From Owenia fusiformis (lineage: Eukaryota; Annelida; Polychaeta; Sabellida; Oweniidae): a DNA stretch of 64,000 nt. The notes beneath the pieces were generated by a model that did not search any database, was not told the origin of the DNA, and saw only the letters and a list, made by a program, of their open reading frames with translations. This document shows, in pieces, positions 20,240 to 33,261 of the stretch (position 1 is the stretch's first letter; each line of letters begins with the position of its first letter). The position numbers and the translations under genes were made by a program. The stretch spans positions 23,387,248-23,451,247 of the forward strand of contig CAIIXF020000003.1 in the NCBI GenBank assembly GCA_903813345.2. The letters run 5' to 3'.

Positions 20240-22514
20240 TTTTGTCAAATTATTGTCTTGCCTAATTTTTGCAATGGCAACTCCTTCTTGTTTAAATTGG
20301 CTACAAATCTAAATGGAGTCAGGTTCGTTTTGGAGGTATCACTACTGCAATATCTAAATATGGCATGTCTGCTTTTGGGCTAATCTTTCCTTGTCAAAGT
20401 TTTCTACATCCAGATTCAGAGACATTTCCAAAAATCGTTTTGGTGCCCCCCCCCCCCACTTTCAATATCCAGATCATATCCTGCATTGATACAAATTAAA
20501 AATCTGAAACTGAAATGACTACTTAAAAGAATCATTAAATCAATTATTAATTATTATAAAGTTGTAGCAAATGGCATTCTTCTTATAAGGTCTAATATGT
20601 TGTAAATGGCACAGGTTCTTTTACATATTTAAAATTACATTGTATAAAACAGCTAATGCCGCAGTCAGATTGGCCCTGAAATGAAGAAGAAAAATCTGCA
20701 TGGCAGAGAATTGTGAAAATATTAATTACTCATATCTTATTAATCTCTTTTGCAAGTTGTGAAAGCAAAATCTTTTCTCTGTTCCGATTTGACACTGATT
20801 TCATGTAACAAGAAGATTTGATGACAATTAATCAGTCTTACTCAGTCGAGCCAAAGTAACAGATAGTTCATGCCAAGTTCATTGAAACTGGGTAATGAAT
20901 GATTAGATTATGTAATTCCAGGAAATTTATTAATGATTTCAAGTGTCACACTTATATACCACTATCTTTCCAATTTTCCATAGTCCTTGAGTCTGAAATA
21001 TGGATCATTTGGTATTGATGAGAAAGAACTTTTTTATTAAATTTTGAAATGCCAGTTTCAATTTCTGTTATTCATGTATATACAGTATGGTATAAAGCAC
21101 AAAAACAGCATCAATAATATTTATTATTTACATTTATCCATGAAGAACATTTTCACACCAGTTGGTATGAATGGTATGCTGGAGTCTCAATTAGTACTTC
21201 AATCTTCGAGTATCAAAGATCAAGTGATAAAACAAACATATATCTGGGGTGTCTTTAGGGTCAAGTCATGATTTAAATATATTCTCTTCTTATGCCTTTG
21301 CATCATTCTTCTCTAAAATGCGAATGAAGTACCTGAAATTGGATATTCTTAGACAGCAAAGGATATTTCAGTCATGTGAATTTCATTTTATTTTATACAA
21401 ATTGCACCTCAGTTTTGCTATATTTTGCTGTTAAATATGGCAACCATTTGTATTTTATGTACAGGAATGTATCAGTTTCTTTACAAAAAGAAAACAACCT
21501 TTCTAAATTCAAAGAAAACATGTTATTTTCGACATTTCCAAACACTTTCTGATCATCAACATGCAAAACTATATTTTACAAGTCTAAAATCTCATGAATC
21601 TTCTGACCACTGTTTGACTCATGTATTTTTCTAGCTTTCTTCTTCAAAGTAAGAAAAATATTTGTTGTGACAAAAGATAAAAGATACTTTATACCTGGGT
21701 CTCAGCAATATATCCAGAGTCATGATGAAAACATGTTGTTATAATCAAAAGAACATTATATTTTAGATTGTGATCATCTAGCCCCATTTTTACAACAACC
21801 TGAATGTCCATGGGTTACTGGGTGTTAAAAAGTGCAGGTTATCCCCAAATGCTATTCTCATTGCATGGAGTAGGTTGTTATTTTCTTTAGTTAAAAAATA
21901 AAAAGTTAGACTTAAAGCATTCTTAACCTGATTCTTAAGAAAAATAGCTTGATATCTTCATATCAGACAAATCGTCTGAGCCCACCTGAGTATATATTAT
22001 ACCAATTTTTCATACAGCGAGATTCATGCAGTTTTTACTGTTTGAAATGAATTGTCTGAAGATAGATTGTGGAATGAGGACCATGGTGCTTAAGCCTCTT
22101 AGTGTCTGATAGTCAGAATTCTGAGAATTTCACAGTATATTTTTGTTGAAACATGATGTCAGTTAGCATCATTCATCTTTCTGATGGAATTTTTTATTGA
22201 ATTAGAATCTACCATGAGGAGTTAAATAATCAAGGAAAGCCCATGCTAAAACCTAACATATGTGACCTTTATTTATTTTAAAAATGTACCAGGAGATGAA
22301 ACAGGAAAGGATTTTTAGAAAATATTTTTTGTCCTCCCTGCTCCCTTCAGTCCCTGACCTTGTAATTTCTACAACCATTGACCACCATCACTAAGATGAG
22401 TCAAACCGAACCTTTGATGGATATGTGTAACTGAAATCCCTCCTAAGAGACAATTACAATTGCAAACAATACATTTGTCTTCCATATAGATAATAATTGG
22501 TATTGTTATTACTC
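20240..22514. other. No gene recognised
   Basis: A+T-rich intergenic DNA with a C-run near 20447-20457. Open frames of 61-75 codons at 21044-21634 look random in composition. No element boundaries found. Confidence 0.45.
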
Positions 22515-22568
22515 AGTATCACCATGGGCTTTCAATCTACTTAGTAGTTGAAAGCCCATGGTGTTACT
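22515..22568. repeat. Short hairpin with ACCATGGGCTTTCAA arms (2)
   Basis: AGTATCACCATGGGCTTTCA, A, a 12-nt spacer, then TTGAAAGCCCATGGTGTTAC. Shares its 13-15 nt core with 19761-19800. Confidence 0.88.
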
Positions 22569-22756
22569 AAACAACATGATTCCCATGTTACAGGCCAAAC
22601 AGTTATTACATCATTATCCATGACCATCCGTTATTCTAGTAATTATCTGATTCCTTAGCAACTGATTATTAACACCGTCATAAGAGGTGTCATAGGATTC
22701 ATATTTCAGTGGTGCAAAAGTGAGACATTTCTAAATTATGTTATGCTTATGAGTCT

Positions 22757-23060
22757 TTTGCCTGTTTTTGTATGGTTTTACGAAATCAGAATACTTTTTT
22801 TGTGGGGTAGTTGTTTTATAGAGGGATATTAGGTTACCATCTATTGCTATAGATAATTTCTGTTTTCGACAAAACTTAGTTTGAACAGTAATTAAGTTAG
22901 GTTATCCAACAAGCTACAGGGGTTTTGGCTGTTTTTAAACAATTTTACGAAATTATATGACCTTTTTGTCACACTTACAGTTATTTATGGAAGGATATCT
23001 GATTACTTTTAATAAATATTTTCTGTTTTCGCCCAAACTAGGTTTAAACAAAGAGGGTCA
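22757..23060 (+). repeat. Old tandem duplication, period about 168 bp
   Basis: Two diverged units: CTGTTTTTGTATGGTTTTAC... and CTGTTTTTAAACAATTTTAC..., each followed by ATTTTCTGTTTTCG or AATTTCTGTTTTCG and then an AAACTTAGTTTGAACA-like end. Confidence 0.65.
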
Positions 23061-23370
23061 GATATTGATTTTCTATCAGTTTTTGAATTATTTATAGGGT
23101 ACAGATGTATTTAATAAAAGAAATGTTTTAGCGATTTCTTTATAAGATTCTCCAATATTGCCAAGTAATATCATTGCTTTTCTTAGAGTTCCCAGTTCTG
23201 GTGTCACTTAGTTCATATTTTATTAACCTATTTACAAATTCTGGATGAATTGCATGTTTACTATCTTTAGTTACATTTAGATGTTTTCTATTTAGTATAT
23301 GTTTTCCATTGTCTGTTTACGAGTATTAAAAACAAGGTACTGTTAACATGGTTCTCAATATATTTTATTA

Positions 23371-23526
23371 TATTACCACCACAAGTGTTGCCATATTGTT
23401 ATAGTCTCCAACATTTTGTGGACAGTGTTTGGTGGTTGGCATTTGGCATATAGAGTCTGGCATTTGGAGTTTGGCATCTGGACCAAATGGCAGGTAGTGA
23501 CATTTTGTATGTTAATTGTTAATGCA
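23371..23526 (+). repeat. Dispersed ATGTCACCACC-family repeat, copy with expanded middle
   Basis: TACCACCACAAGTGTTGCCA, ATTGTTATAGTCTCCAACAT, then several GGCATTTGG/GGCATCTGG units, ACCAAATGGCAGGTAGTGAC and ATTTTGTATGTTAATTG. The variable middle is an (A/T)TTTGGCAT-type short repeat. Confidence 0.75.
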
Positions 23527-25926
23527 TGTTATAGGGGTTATTCAGTCTAAGATTTGAACTTGAAGGTCTTGTAAATTTCCAGCAATCTCTGAAATGATAT
23601 CAAGTTAGAATGACATGTTTTGTTATTCTACTCAGTTGGATAGCTTGTTTAAAATATAAAAAGTAGGTTTCCAGGAGATTTGTACTTTTAAACTGAAAAA
23701 CTTGAGAGGTCGATGTCTTGAAACTGTACTTGTAGTTGGCACCAAAATAGAAATGTGAAAATAACTTTATATAGACAGTCATGAAGGTACTGTTATGAAT
23801 GCATAAAACTTTAGAGATCCCCCCACCCCCACCCCCGTATCTACCTCTCTCTTGTGGGGTGATGTTTGAGTAGAGGGTGGCACAAAGGCTTAAGCAAGAC
23901 TACGTCATGATACCATTCTGAGAAACACTTACAATTAATATCCTAGTAATAGCACATAGATCTATTAATTGGTATATCATATTGCACCTTTATTATGGTT
24001 ACATTCATTTTATTGAGCAATTAGCGATATACATAGTAACCAATACACTTAACATTGTAAATAGCTAGTGCTCTGAGAGGATCTATGGATTAAATTAAGA
24101 CAGACTTATTCGAGTAAAGTTAGCATTACAATATATTATCACCTGCGATTAGTTATAATTGATTTGATATCTCATTAAACATTATGTTTTAAAACAAATA
24201 GGTGCTGCAATAGGCCCATGTGTAAGTTGATAGAATCTTTTCAAAAAATTCTTCGGATATTAAGTCTGTTTAACATTTTTCACCAGATATCATAGTGCCA
24301 ATGGTATAAATAATATATGAAATGTCTACGAATTACTATTGATATCTTAATAACGCCTTCAGGTTCTTACCAGACATTTGTCGGGGTGGTTTATTTGTTT
24401 GACTTCTAGCTAGATTTATAATAACATATAATATGACACAGCAGTTTCTAAAGAGCAATCAATGTGATCTCCCACATTCTTTGGCAAATAAAAGATATTG
24501 AGCTGAACCAGCTTTTGTTATACAATAAATGTTTTTCAAGGAAATCATGATCTATGTCTTATAGTAAAACCTGTTAGGTTGAATACTGATGCATTCAGAA
24601 CAATTCTGTATGTACTCGTATATATATTTTTATTTTATTTTTTATTTAAAGTTCATATTTGAAGTTAAATACCTCAGAAAGTCATAATCTGACAGTCAAA
24701 TATCTTTTGAAGTCAAATACTTCTGGACCTCCCACATTTCTTCACAAATAAAACATATTGACCTGAAAAATCCTTTGTTATTAGTTTATCATGATAGAGC
24801 TATGTAAAATAGTAAAACTAACCTACGGTTTTAAGTAAGATACAGGTGTAATTAGATGGACACATATCCTTTGAACACCTGTTGAACATCTCTGAAAATT
24901 AAGCGTGGGGGGTAGGGGGTAGGGGGTAAGGGCTAAAATCATCTGGAAATCCATCATGATAAACCATGACATCTCATTTCTCCTCAGCTATGTTTAAGTT
25001 GAAACAGAAAGATGTGATAAATATCAGAATGCTGGAAATCATATATCTTATGAAGTCAAATACTTGATGTAAAAATTACCTTCTAAGTCAATATATAGAT
25101 CTCAAATGCTATGTTGAAGACAATCATCATTGTGAGGCAAACACCTCAAGTCATATATATTTGGGCTGTCTCGATTGCTGGTTTGGCAAAAACCTATCGC
25201 TGGTGAAAATTCAACTTATTTTGAATTTTGGTGTAATTTTGATCAAACAACTTTTTATTTTATGAGTTGTTTGTATGTCAGATGGAAATACATCTGACAT
25301 ACATCAAAAATGCTGTTGATTCATAGTAGCTCATACATGTACTTGTATGTTATACTGAACTCAGTCATTAAGAGATCTGTAATAAAGGACAGCTCCTGTT
25401 TTCAGACGCAAATCAATTAATTCCTATGTGGAACCACTGTTTATCCCAAATCAATCAATTAAAATAGCAAAATCAATCCATCAATATTGGTACATGTAGG
25501 ATCTAGGAGATATAATCAAAGAAAGCACACAGTGAATCATCTCTACACGGTAATAGAATTTGATAACATAGAAATAAATCCATCGTGAGAGATGACAGCC
25601 TTCTATCAGTGCCTTTCTAGAAGGCAGATATGGTGAATAAATTAAGAATAAATTAAATCTGATAGAAGTGAATTGGTATATAGTCATCAAATCATCAGAA
25701 TGGACTAACCTCCCCTAAATGCTTTTGCGATTGGAGATACACTTTATAAGATAATTGGATGAAAAAATATTAATAACAATAAAAAAAGTGTCAGAGCTTG
25801 GTAAATGAAATGAACCTTTCTTTAAAAAGGGAATATCAAATACTACACATACTGAAAATGGTAGTATGAGGCCAGTCATGAGTATTTGAATATAAACTTT
25901 CAAAACATACTTTTGTAAGAGGTTTT
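23527..25926. other. No gene; one old ~260-bp-spaced duplication and a G-rich tract
   Basis: The phrases CTCCCACATTCTTTGGCAAA (near 24470) and CTCCCACATTTCTTCACAAA (near 24730), with matching continuations, indicate an old duplication. A (GGGGGTA)n tract lies near 24905-24931, and C-runs at 23820-23836. A 12-bp stem hairpin GTATGTCAGATG/CATCTGACATAC is at about 25270-25300. Confidence 0.6.
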
Positions 25927-26080
25927 TATGTCACCACCAGAAGTTACAGTCTCCAACTTTTTTGTAGATGGTGTTCAGTGGTTGGTATTCGACAATTGAT
26001 GTTTGGTGGTTGGTGTTTGGTGGTTGGTATTTTTGGTCTGAACAACCGGCACTGGTTACATTTTGTGGTGCCTTGTCTTT
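25927..26080 (+). repeat. Dispersed ATGTCACCACC-family repeat, good 5' end
   Basis: Starts ATGTCACCACCAGAAG, then ACAGTCTCCAACTTTTTTGT, four or five GGTTGGT(A/G)TT units, and ends GGTTACATTTTGTGGTGCCT. The clearest left terminus of the family together with 32256 and 33262. Confidence 0.78.
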
Positions 26081-26554
26081 ATTACTGTATTTATCTGTTT
26101 TCTAGTTCTTAAAAACATAATAAATAACACCCTATCATTCTTTTATTAGTAAGTTTTAGATGATAAAATATAAATTACGATTTATTAATTAGGTAATACT
26201 TTTAAACCAGAGTCAAAAATACTGTTATATGGGTCACTTACATACCTATAATATGACTACAAAAACAAGATAACTTATTTTAATTTAAATTTAATCTGAC
26301 ATATGAATATGGTTTCAATTTGTACTATAAGAAGACAGGAAAGAAGCAGTTGGGTAACATTTGAAACACATTTATGATCTAAATCTTGAACCTTTGAAAT
26401 TCATTTTACTTTTAGATCTACTTGTATTAAGCCTATAAGGGGAAGCCAATTTAGTACCTTTGGTAAAGTTTTATGACATCATATAGAAGAATATGAGAGC
26501 TAGAAATATAGAAAACTATTAAATGTGAAAAATATGATTTCAAATCATTACATC

Positions 26555-26685
26555 AAAGATATTCTAGTACCCCAGACAGCTACTTGAGCTAGATTCAAAA
26601 TGAGCCAATGATTGTTAAATAAGAAAGGCTAGGCAGAAACGTAACAAGATTCTCAAGTGACTGTCTGGGGCACTAGAATATCTTT
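26555..26685. mobile_element. 131-bp inverted-repeat element
   Basis: Left AAAGATATTCTAGTACCCCA then GACAGCTACTTGAG; right end in reverse AAAGATATTCTAGTGCCCCA then GACAGTCACTTGAG, a 34-bp inverted repeat with about three differences. The interior is only about 60 bp. Exact boundary uncertain because the flanks are A+T-rich. Confidence 0.8.
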
Positions 26686-27691
26686 TTATAAGAGATCCAA
26701 GTATTTATATAGAAAGGACTAAGATACATGTATTTTTAAGTGTTAATCTTGAAGTACAATATTTCTATGATATAAGTTCAAGTTTAGTACTTGTGTTTGA
26801 ACATGACAGAGAAATATCAAGGGCTCCATTGATTTAGCATACTGTTTCATGGATTTTCGATACTCAAAAACTTTTCGTACATAGAACATGTGGTATTGAC
26901 CCTGCGTAAAGTGTGGTAGAATGCTTAAGCCTGCTTTTTCCATTCCCGTTTAAGTCATGTATTGAAGGGATTTTGGTGGGGTCGGAGCAGAGAGGTAATC
27001 AGGGTCTAATGTTTAAACTAGATGTCGTTATTACCATCTTCCCCTCACAACTCCTCTCCTTGTAAACTTAAAAACGATAAAACAAATTTTTACTTTTTGA
27101 GAATTGTAAACAAGACATTGGGGTAATAACACTCATTCAGTTATTGTTTGTTTGTACATTTATCTTTATTTGTCAATGAACTAGGAGTTTAACCCAAAGC
27201 GACCAAGAGAAAATTAAACCTTTATTTAAACAATCTAATTTAATTTTACCTTGCCTTAGACATAAAGTACAAAAATGTAGTTTGTTGTTTGCATACAAAA
27301 TTAGAAATGTAGAATCTTAACGACAAGAATTGGTAAAAGATAACATTGATTTCTTGGGATGATGCAAATGTTGAATCCTATCAGAATCAAAAAGAAACAA
27401 AGGAGTCAATTATTAACTGAGCCGAGGATGTTTATTCTAAGAACCAAAAACAATATTTTGAATGATTTTAACTGATATGGTCAATTGTTCAAATATTTCT
27501 CATGTTTATTCAAACCTTAAGTATAGCGGGTCAAGTCAGGTTGTAGTTCCAACTTTACTTAGCATTAATGACAAATATACATTGCAAGAATGGTCAGGAA
27601 ATCAACCCATCCCTTGCATGCATTAGACTGGCACTTTTGATACATGTACATGAAATTCCAGTAAACAACCACCTTTCTTGCCTCAACTTTA
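26686..27691. other. No gene recognised
   Basis: A+T-rich DNA without repeats or coding that I can identify. A 66-codon minus-strand open frame at 26743-26943 is not supported by any motif. Confidence 0.45.
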
Positions 27692-27800
27692 CAATGTTCT
27701 CCCCAGGATTTTTTCTCAAGTGGGTGCAGAATTCTTATTTTCACAATTTAGATTAAATTTGGTCAAAATATGCCTATTTTTCATAATTTTTCTCAATTTT
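27692..27800 (-). mobile_element. Truncated reverse copy of the CAGTGATCTC...AACACTG element
   Basis: Begins CAATGTTCTCCCCAGG, then TTTTCTCAAGTGGGTGCAGA, and ends in AAGTGGATCCAAG. Corresponds in reverse to the 3' half of the 27881 copy, only 80 bp away. Confidence 0.75.
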
Positions 27801-27880
27801 AAGTGGATCCAAGTTTTTTCATGTTTTGTAAATCACAACAAATAACTTTTGCAGGTAAAAGTGAACTGAGATATTCCATA

Positions 27881-28085
27881 CAGTGATCTTCCCAGTATTA
27901 AAGCAAGTGGGTACAGCACCCACCTGAGATTTTAGAAATAGGCTTGTACGCACCGAAAATCCATTTGATCCCACTTAAAAATGAGAAAAATAATGAAAAA
28001 TGGACATATTTTGACCAATTTTGGTCTGAATTGTGAAAATGAGAATTTTTCACCCGCTAGAGAAAAAATTCCATGGAGAACACTG
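27881..28085 (+). mobile_element. CAGTGATCTT...AACACTG element with exact 5-bp TSD
   Basis: Starts CAGTGATCTTCCCAG, ends GGAGAACACTG. Direct repeat CCATA at 27876-27880 and 28086-28090. Interior carries GCACCCACCTGAGATTTTAG and GACATATTTTGACCAATTTT. Matches 42145-42350 almost throughout. Confidence 0.9.
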
Positions 28086-28090
28086 CCATA

Positions 28091-30075
28091 ATGTGTAGTT
28101 GGATATAAGTCTTATCAACCTGTCTACTACTATCTTAGTATATATTTGCCTTATAGTATTAGTGGTTTAGGAAGTGCAGTATAGTATTCGAAGGAAGGAT
28201 GGTACTAAGACTGATGAAAGACTACATGATATCATTGAGTGATGTCATCAGATGTTTGATTGAATTATCATCCTGTTGACAAAGTTCTTGTAAGGTTACA
28301 GAAAAGCTGTTATTTGACTGAGCATCCGTCCATCTATCTGTATATCTGCCCAGATGATAACTCAAATAATGGTGAACAGATTTGGTTCTAATTTATAATC
28401 TGATATCTTATGGTCATGGGCCCTTTGCTGCTGAAGGAATTTCTTATTTGATGTCATGCTAAGTCATGTCAAGTCATGTCACATCATGTCATATCATGTG
28501 TATTGATTTTGTCAGAAGGAGGCCTGTTATTTCTATTATAATCATGAAATGTTCACAATGACAAGTGATTTGAAATATTATGGTATATATGTTCGGTGAG
28601 ATCTGCTACTCCAGGAAGTTATGTTATTATAGTGATGTCATTTTATGATGTCATGATGTTGTAGCTTGATTTCTGCTGTTCATAACAATACCATATGCTG
28701 CCTGCAAAATATGCCTATTACACAAAATGATCATGATAATCCATTTTGTAGCAATTTCTCAATTGACTATCCGATTATTAGGCCCTAATCTTTAGAGCAT
28801 TCCCCTTACCAATATAAGAAAGGCTATCAAAGACTTAATTCATGTCAAATAGTGCAATCGCACATGGACTAACAGTTGTACTATTATTAGTTTAACTAAT
28901 TGTGTCAAATCAATAATTGCACTTAAAAATCTGTTTACTGGTAGCAGGCATGACTTGGTGAAAAGGATAAAGATTTAAAGTATTTTGATTTATAGTACAT
29001 GTATGTGCATATCGTTCACTTTATAAGAGAATATACTGGTTTAAGCACCTATAAGGAATAAAGAGTATGTTTTTGGGGTCATTCATAATTTTTTTTATTT
29101 ATTTACATTTTTGGTTGGTCAGTATCTGTAACAAATGGCAGGTGGTCATATTTTGCAGGTTAATGCCTTGTATTGATAATTAAAATGGATGTCATCACAC
29201 AAGCAAAGATGTTCATAATTCAGCTAACAAGGGGGAGAGGGCACATTTGAAATCAAATTTTTTTTAAAGATCTACATAATTGAGGTTGTACAAAATTTTT
29301 CTTGGCCAATTCTAGGGGGAGGGGGAGCATGATGTTATATAATGTTGCAGTCAAAAAATACCAATACAATCAGTGAAGACCTAATAATTATACCTATTTA
29401 ATTCATTATGTTTGAAGAGAATGACATGAAATCAATAGTGTCCATAATGTACTGTCTATGTCCTAAGCTTGAGCCTTCTATAAGTGGATGAAACTTATGC
29501 AGAGACATTGTGGTGCCCACGATTTCGATTCCGAGTTAAAACCGAGTGGCGCCAGCTAAGAGCGGAATGGACAATTTAGAATGAAGCAAAGAAGGGATGA
29601 AGGTATTGGCCATGAATGTCTCTGAATTAAATTTCGGCTTTAGGCGAGATTGCCACTTTATTAATGGAGTGATATTTATTGGTTATTCTATTCTCAAATG
29701 ACAAATCAATAGTTTGGCTTTGAACTAAATGAACTCCATGTGCTGCGTTATGATTATAGGTTTCTTGTAGATTACCACAACATCTTTCATACGGTTCAAT
29801 CCAATCACAAAAACCCAGGTTAGGGACATTGACTTATCACTAATGTTGCAAAATGTTGGCAATTATCTTGTAAAAATAGGATTCTTGTGTCTGAGAATGA
29901 ATAACTATAGCTTAGAGGACATTGCCTCATTATAAGAAAAGAATTGCAATAACATTCTTTTCAGTCACGCATGTATGGTGAATTAGTTATCCCACATGAT
30001 GAAGTTCATGTAGGACAATGTGTAATTTGTTAGGGTGTAGTATACTGTAGCTCGAAGCTTGTATTATCATTCTCA
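28091..30075. other. No gene; TCATGTCA-type microsatellite and a repeat fragment
   Basis: A short TCATGTCA-type array at about 28440-28500. A dispersed-family 3' end (GGTTGGTCAGTATCTGTAAC, AAATGGCAGGTGG) lies at 29103-29172. The rest is A+T-rich, with no coding signal. Confidence 0.55.
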
Positions 30076-30345
30076 CAGCCCTGTCAACCCTCACGCATTA
30101 GACGTGATTGTCACGCATTTGCTGGAAAAATAGAAATCACGCATCAATTTAGGGTATATGATCAGATATTTCACAAATCACGCATTTTGTTTATATTTTA
30201 AAAAAAAAATTCTAAAATGCCTATATGGTAAAATACCGAATGGCAAAAAAAACCGAACGCATTTTGTTCAGTCTTTGCACGCGATTGCCGTTTATGTCAC
30301 GCATTTAGTCCAAACGATGTGTATACTGTATATCACACATTTGTT
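30076..30345. mobile_element. One-ended CAGCCCTGTCAACCCTCACG element fragment
   Basis: Left terminus CAGCCCTGTCAACCCTCACG followed by many TCACGCATTT phrases. It resembles in style the terminus CAGAGCTGTCAAGTGTCCCG at 56418, but the sub-repeat differs. No matching right end was found, so it is truncated or decayed. Confidence 0.5.
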
Positions 30346-31362
30346 TTTCGAAAATATTTGCATCTGGTATTATGACATCATGATAAACCATTGTTTCTTT
30401 TCAATCCTGACATATTGATAGTGAAACAGAAATATGTGATGAGTATCGGAATAATATTATGATATTTTCTTACGATTTCTTTATAAAACGACTATGTCAT
30501 TACCAGCTATTATCTAGGCTCTCTTGGATCACTATTTCTAACCTATAATAAAAAATGAGATTTCATGGTTTACAATGATTCTTAAATTCTTATACACATA
30601 ATTTAGAATCTGTTTCTATTAGAAAGCCACAGTTATAATCTTGAAACTTCACCAATGCACTTTTACACCTTTTATTTGTAAACAAGGTATTATTATGCTA
30701 GACACATATGTTATCCAAAATGCAACGATCAAGTCTACATTGCTAAAATATATTTTTACATTCATACTCTTATTCATAGGAATGTTAGAATTAAAAAGTC
30801 ATTTATTATTAAAGCACTAAACAATATATTGCAATTACTTTTAATTACTTTTTATGAAATATTTCATAAATTTTTGTTGAACACAGCTTGAGGATAGATG
30901 CATTTGAGTCTCAGTTTAAAACTTCTTTGTCCTGATAAGTTTATTTAATAGGACACCCCTAAATTAATCACTTTTCCAATTAGATTGTTTCCTCATAATC
31001 TATTATCTTTTGAAAGGTTATCTTGTCTGCCTGCTAAATTACAATTCTATATAATTTAGTAGCAAATTCCTTCCTATTATATTTTATATTTTATTCCCTA
31101 AAGTCTCATCTTTTTTTCTTTTCATTACTCTATTGCTAAAATTTTGCATGGGATTTCATCAAGGGATGTGCAGTTGTACTCATGCTTGTACATCAGTAGA
31201 ATAATTGACAATAATTAATTAACAATGCTGGGTCATTCCAGGTCACCTGATTCACTAATTACCGTTTTAATTAACCTTACATTAATTTGTTATATTTTAG
31301 TTTGTTATTGTTTTTTGATCATATGACACATATTTAGAATGTCCATTTGTAATGTCACCACC

Positions 31363-31660
31363 ATATGTTGTAGTGTAAAAACAAGAAGTATACACCTAAC
31401 ACAAGTGTAATGACACCACCATTTGTCAGGGGTTTCACTAAATTTTCTCACAACAGGCTAAATAAATGAAAACAACAGGCAAAATTAATGGAAATCACAA
31501 ATTCAACACGGGAAAGTTAAAAGTCCCTAAAAACAACAGTCGATTTTTGTGAAAACAACTGGTGAAAATCACCTGTTGCCTGCTGCTAATGAAGCCCCTG
31601 ATATGTGGTAGTGTAAAAACAAAAAGTATATACCTAACACAAGTGTAATGACAAAATATC
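31363..31660 (+). repeat. Two-unit tandem repeat interrupted by a MITE
   Basis: Unit CATATGTTGTAGTGTAAAAA..CACAAGTGTAATGACACCAC at 31363-31420 and again at 31601-31655 (ATATGTGGTAGTGTAAAAAC). The second unit is split from its start by the element at 31427-31600. Confidence 0.75.
31427..31600. mobile_element. 174-bp CAGGGGTTTCA element, reverse copy
   Basis: Left CAGGGGTTTCACTAAATTTT, right reverse-read CAGGGGCTTCATTAGCAGCA. Flanks ATTTGT/ATATGT differ at one base, suggesting a 5-6 bp TSD. Reverse relative to 12879-13053. Confidence 0.83.
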
Positions 31661-32255
31661 AACCTGCCCCGAGGATGAGGATGTTTGTTGTATAAACTAA
31701 AACTGATCACAGAAAAACAATTTTAATCACGGTAATGAAGTACTACCCTTAATGAAAAGCTGAACCAAGTAAAAACCGAACCTCGCATGGATTGCCCCGT
31801 CCCATCGCAGGGGAGACAGGATAAGACACTCAATCATTAAGTCCTCTTTCTATATACACTGTACATGTATTTTCTAAAAGTACTGCTGAGAATTAAAAAA
31901 TCAGAAGTTGTAATTCCTGACTTCCTTTATTTATTCGTAATTTTGAAACCTTGTAGATGATTTTGAGTGTTGTATTAGACCCCATCCTTAATCCTTCAAA
32001 GTTTATGTTCAAGTTCATCGTCAAAGTTAAGATGTGAGACTATGCCCTCACTTTGTATTCGATAACAGCTAGGCAATTGTAAAGCAATTGTAGAGCTATT
32101 GGTTATCTGTTATTTCCAGTGATATATGTGTCGTCTTAAGAACATAAGAGATTTATGATCAACTTGTCTTCTTGATATTTCACCATTTTCTCTTGTCTTA
32201 ATGCCTATCTAAGGTCTTACATAAGGCCGACAGAGGGGTACACAACAGGTTTGAT

Positions 32256-32391
32256 ATGTCACCACCACCAAAAAAATGGTGACATATTGTTATGTCTCCT
32301 TTTTTGTGACGGTGGTTGGTGATCGGCAGTTGGTTATCGGTGGTTGGTGGTTGGCATCTGTAACAAATAGTGGTGACATTTGGTGAGTTTT
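32256..32391 (+). repeat. Dispersed ATGTCACCACC-family repeat
   Basis: ATGTCACCACCACCAAAAAA, GTGACATATTGTTATGTCTC, then GGTTGGTGATCGGCAGTTGG-type units and CATCTGTAACAAATAGTGGT. Both inverted ends are visible. Confidence 0.78.
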
Positions 32392-32432
32392 GCAAAATTA
32401 GAAAGCTGAATTGTAAATAAAGAAAAGCAGAA

Positions 32433-32550
32433 ACCTTTTTGCGAATGGTATTCAGTGGTCAGCATTAGGCAGTTGGCGTCTGTAAAAAATCTTTACCATT
32501 TGCAATAACTTACAAGGTGGTGATATTTTGTCATGTTAATGCCTTGTTAT
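32433..32550 (+). repeat. Dispersed ATGTCACCACC-family repeat, 3' half
   Basis: Starts inside the family (TTTTTGCGAATGGTATTCAG), with CAGTTGGCGTCTGTAAAAAA, GCAATAACTTACAAGGTGGT and ATTTTGTCATGTTAATGCCT. Same sub-variant as 59744-59860 (AATAAC(C/T)TACAAGGTGGTGA). Confidence 0.72.
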
Positions 32551-33261
32551 ATTGAATTAGTTTTTTGCCACACTGTACGTGAAAAATGTAAGGTTAAATT
32601 GACATGCCTTTAAAATAAACATCACAATTAATGATCATGTTTTAGTGTCAAATCGCGTCACAAACATAAAAAAAAACTAGCGATAAATTAAGAAAACAAA
32701 CATGAAATTATATTTTTTAGTAATAAGAAATATCAAAAATTCAGCTAGATCATTTACCAACTGTGTTAAGAAATTTTTTATTTATAAAATTTATAAAGTT
32801 GAAATTTCTAGCACAGGCTAGCTAGTTAACCAATACAACACATTTTGCTAAAAGCATTGGTTGTTTTCCAGCATGAGAAACATGAGCTAGATTATACATA
32901 TACATCCATTATTTCAAATAGTTCAATAATTAGGCTCGGCATCTAACCATGATACATGTAAGTATTTTATTAGACATTTTAGTAATATTTCAATTGAACT
33001 TTGCAAATAGTAATTAATTTTATAAAGATGCAGGTTTCAATAATTCAGTTACAATGACAGCTTGAGGTAGTTCAAGTAAACAACATACCTGCGTTTTAAG
33101 TGTCACGTGTAACATACTTTTTCAAGCACTTTAAAGCATCTTTCATATATAACAGGTTAAATATTTTTAGATGAGCATCAGCTTTAATTAACCATCTTTT
33201 AGAATAGGCATTTAATTCTTTTCTTTTGTTTAACCATACTTTTGAAAGGACCATTTGATTT

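Noticed and set aside
29505-29560. Possible tRNA (CGATTTCGATTCCGAG-like B box)
   Set aside because: No matching A box or cloverleaf arms could be paired by eye.
30076-30345. Possible CRISPR-like or spaced repeat (TCACGCATTT every 20-40 bp)
   Set aside because: Spacing is irregular, the repeat is short and the context is animal DNA; it fits the sub-terminal repeats of a decayed transposon.
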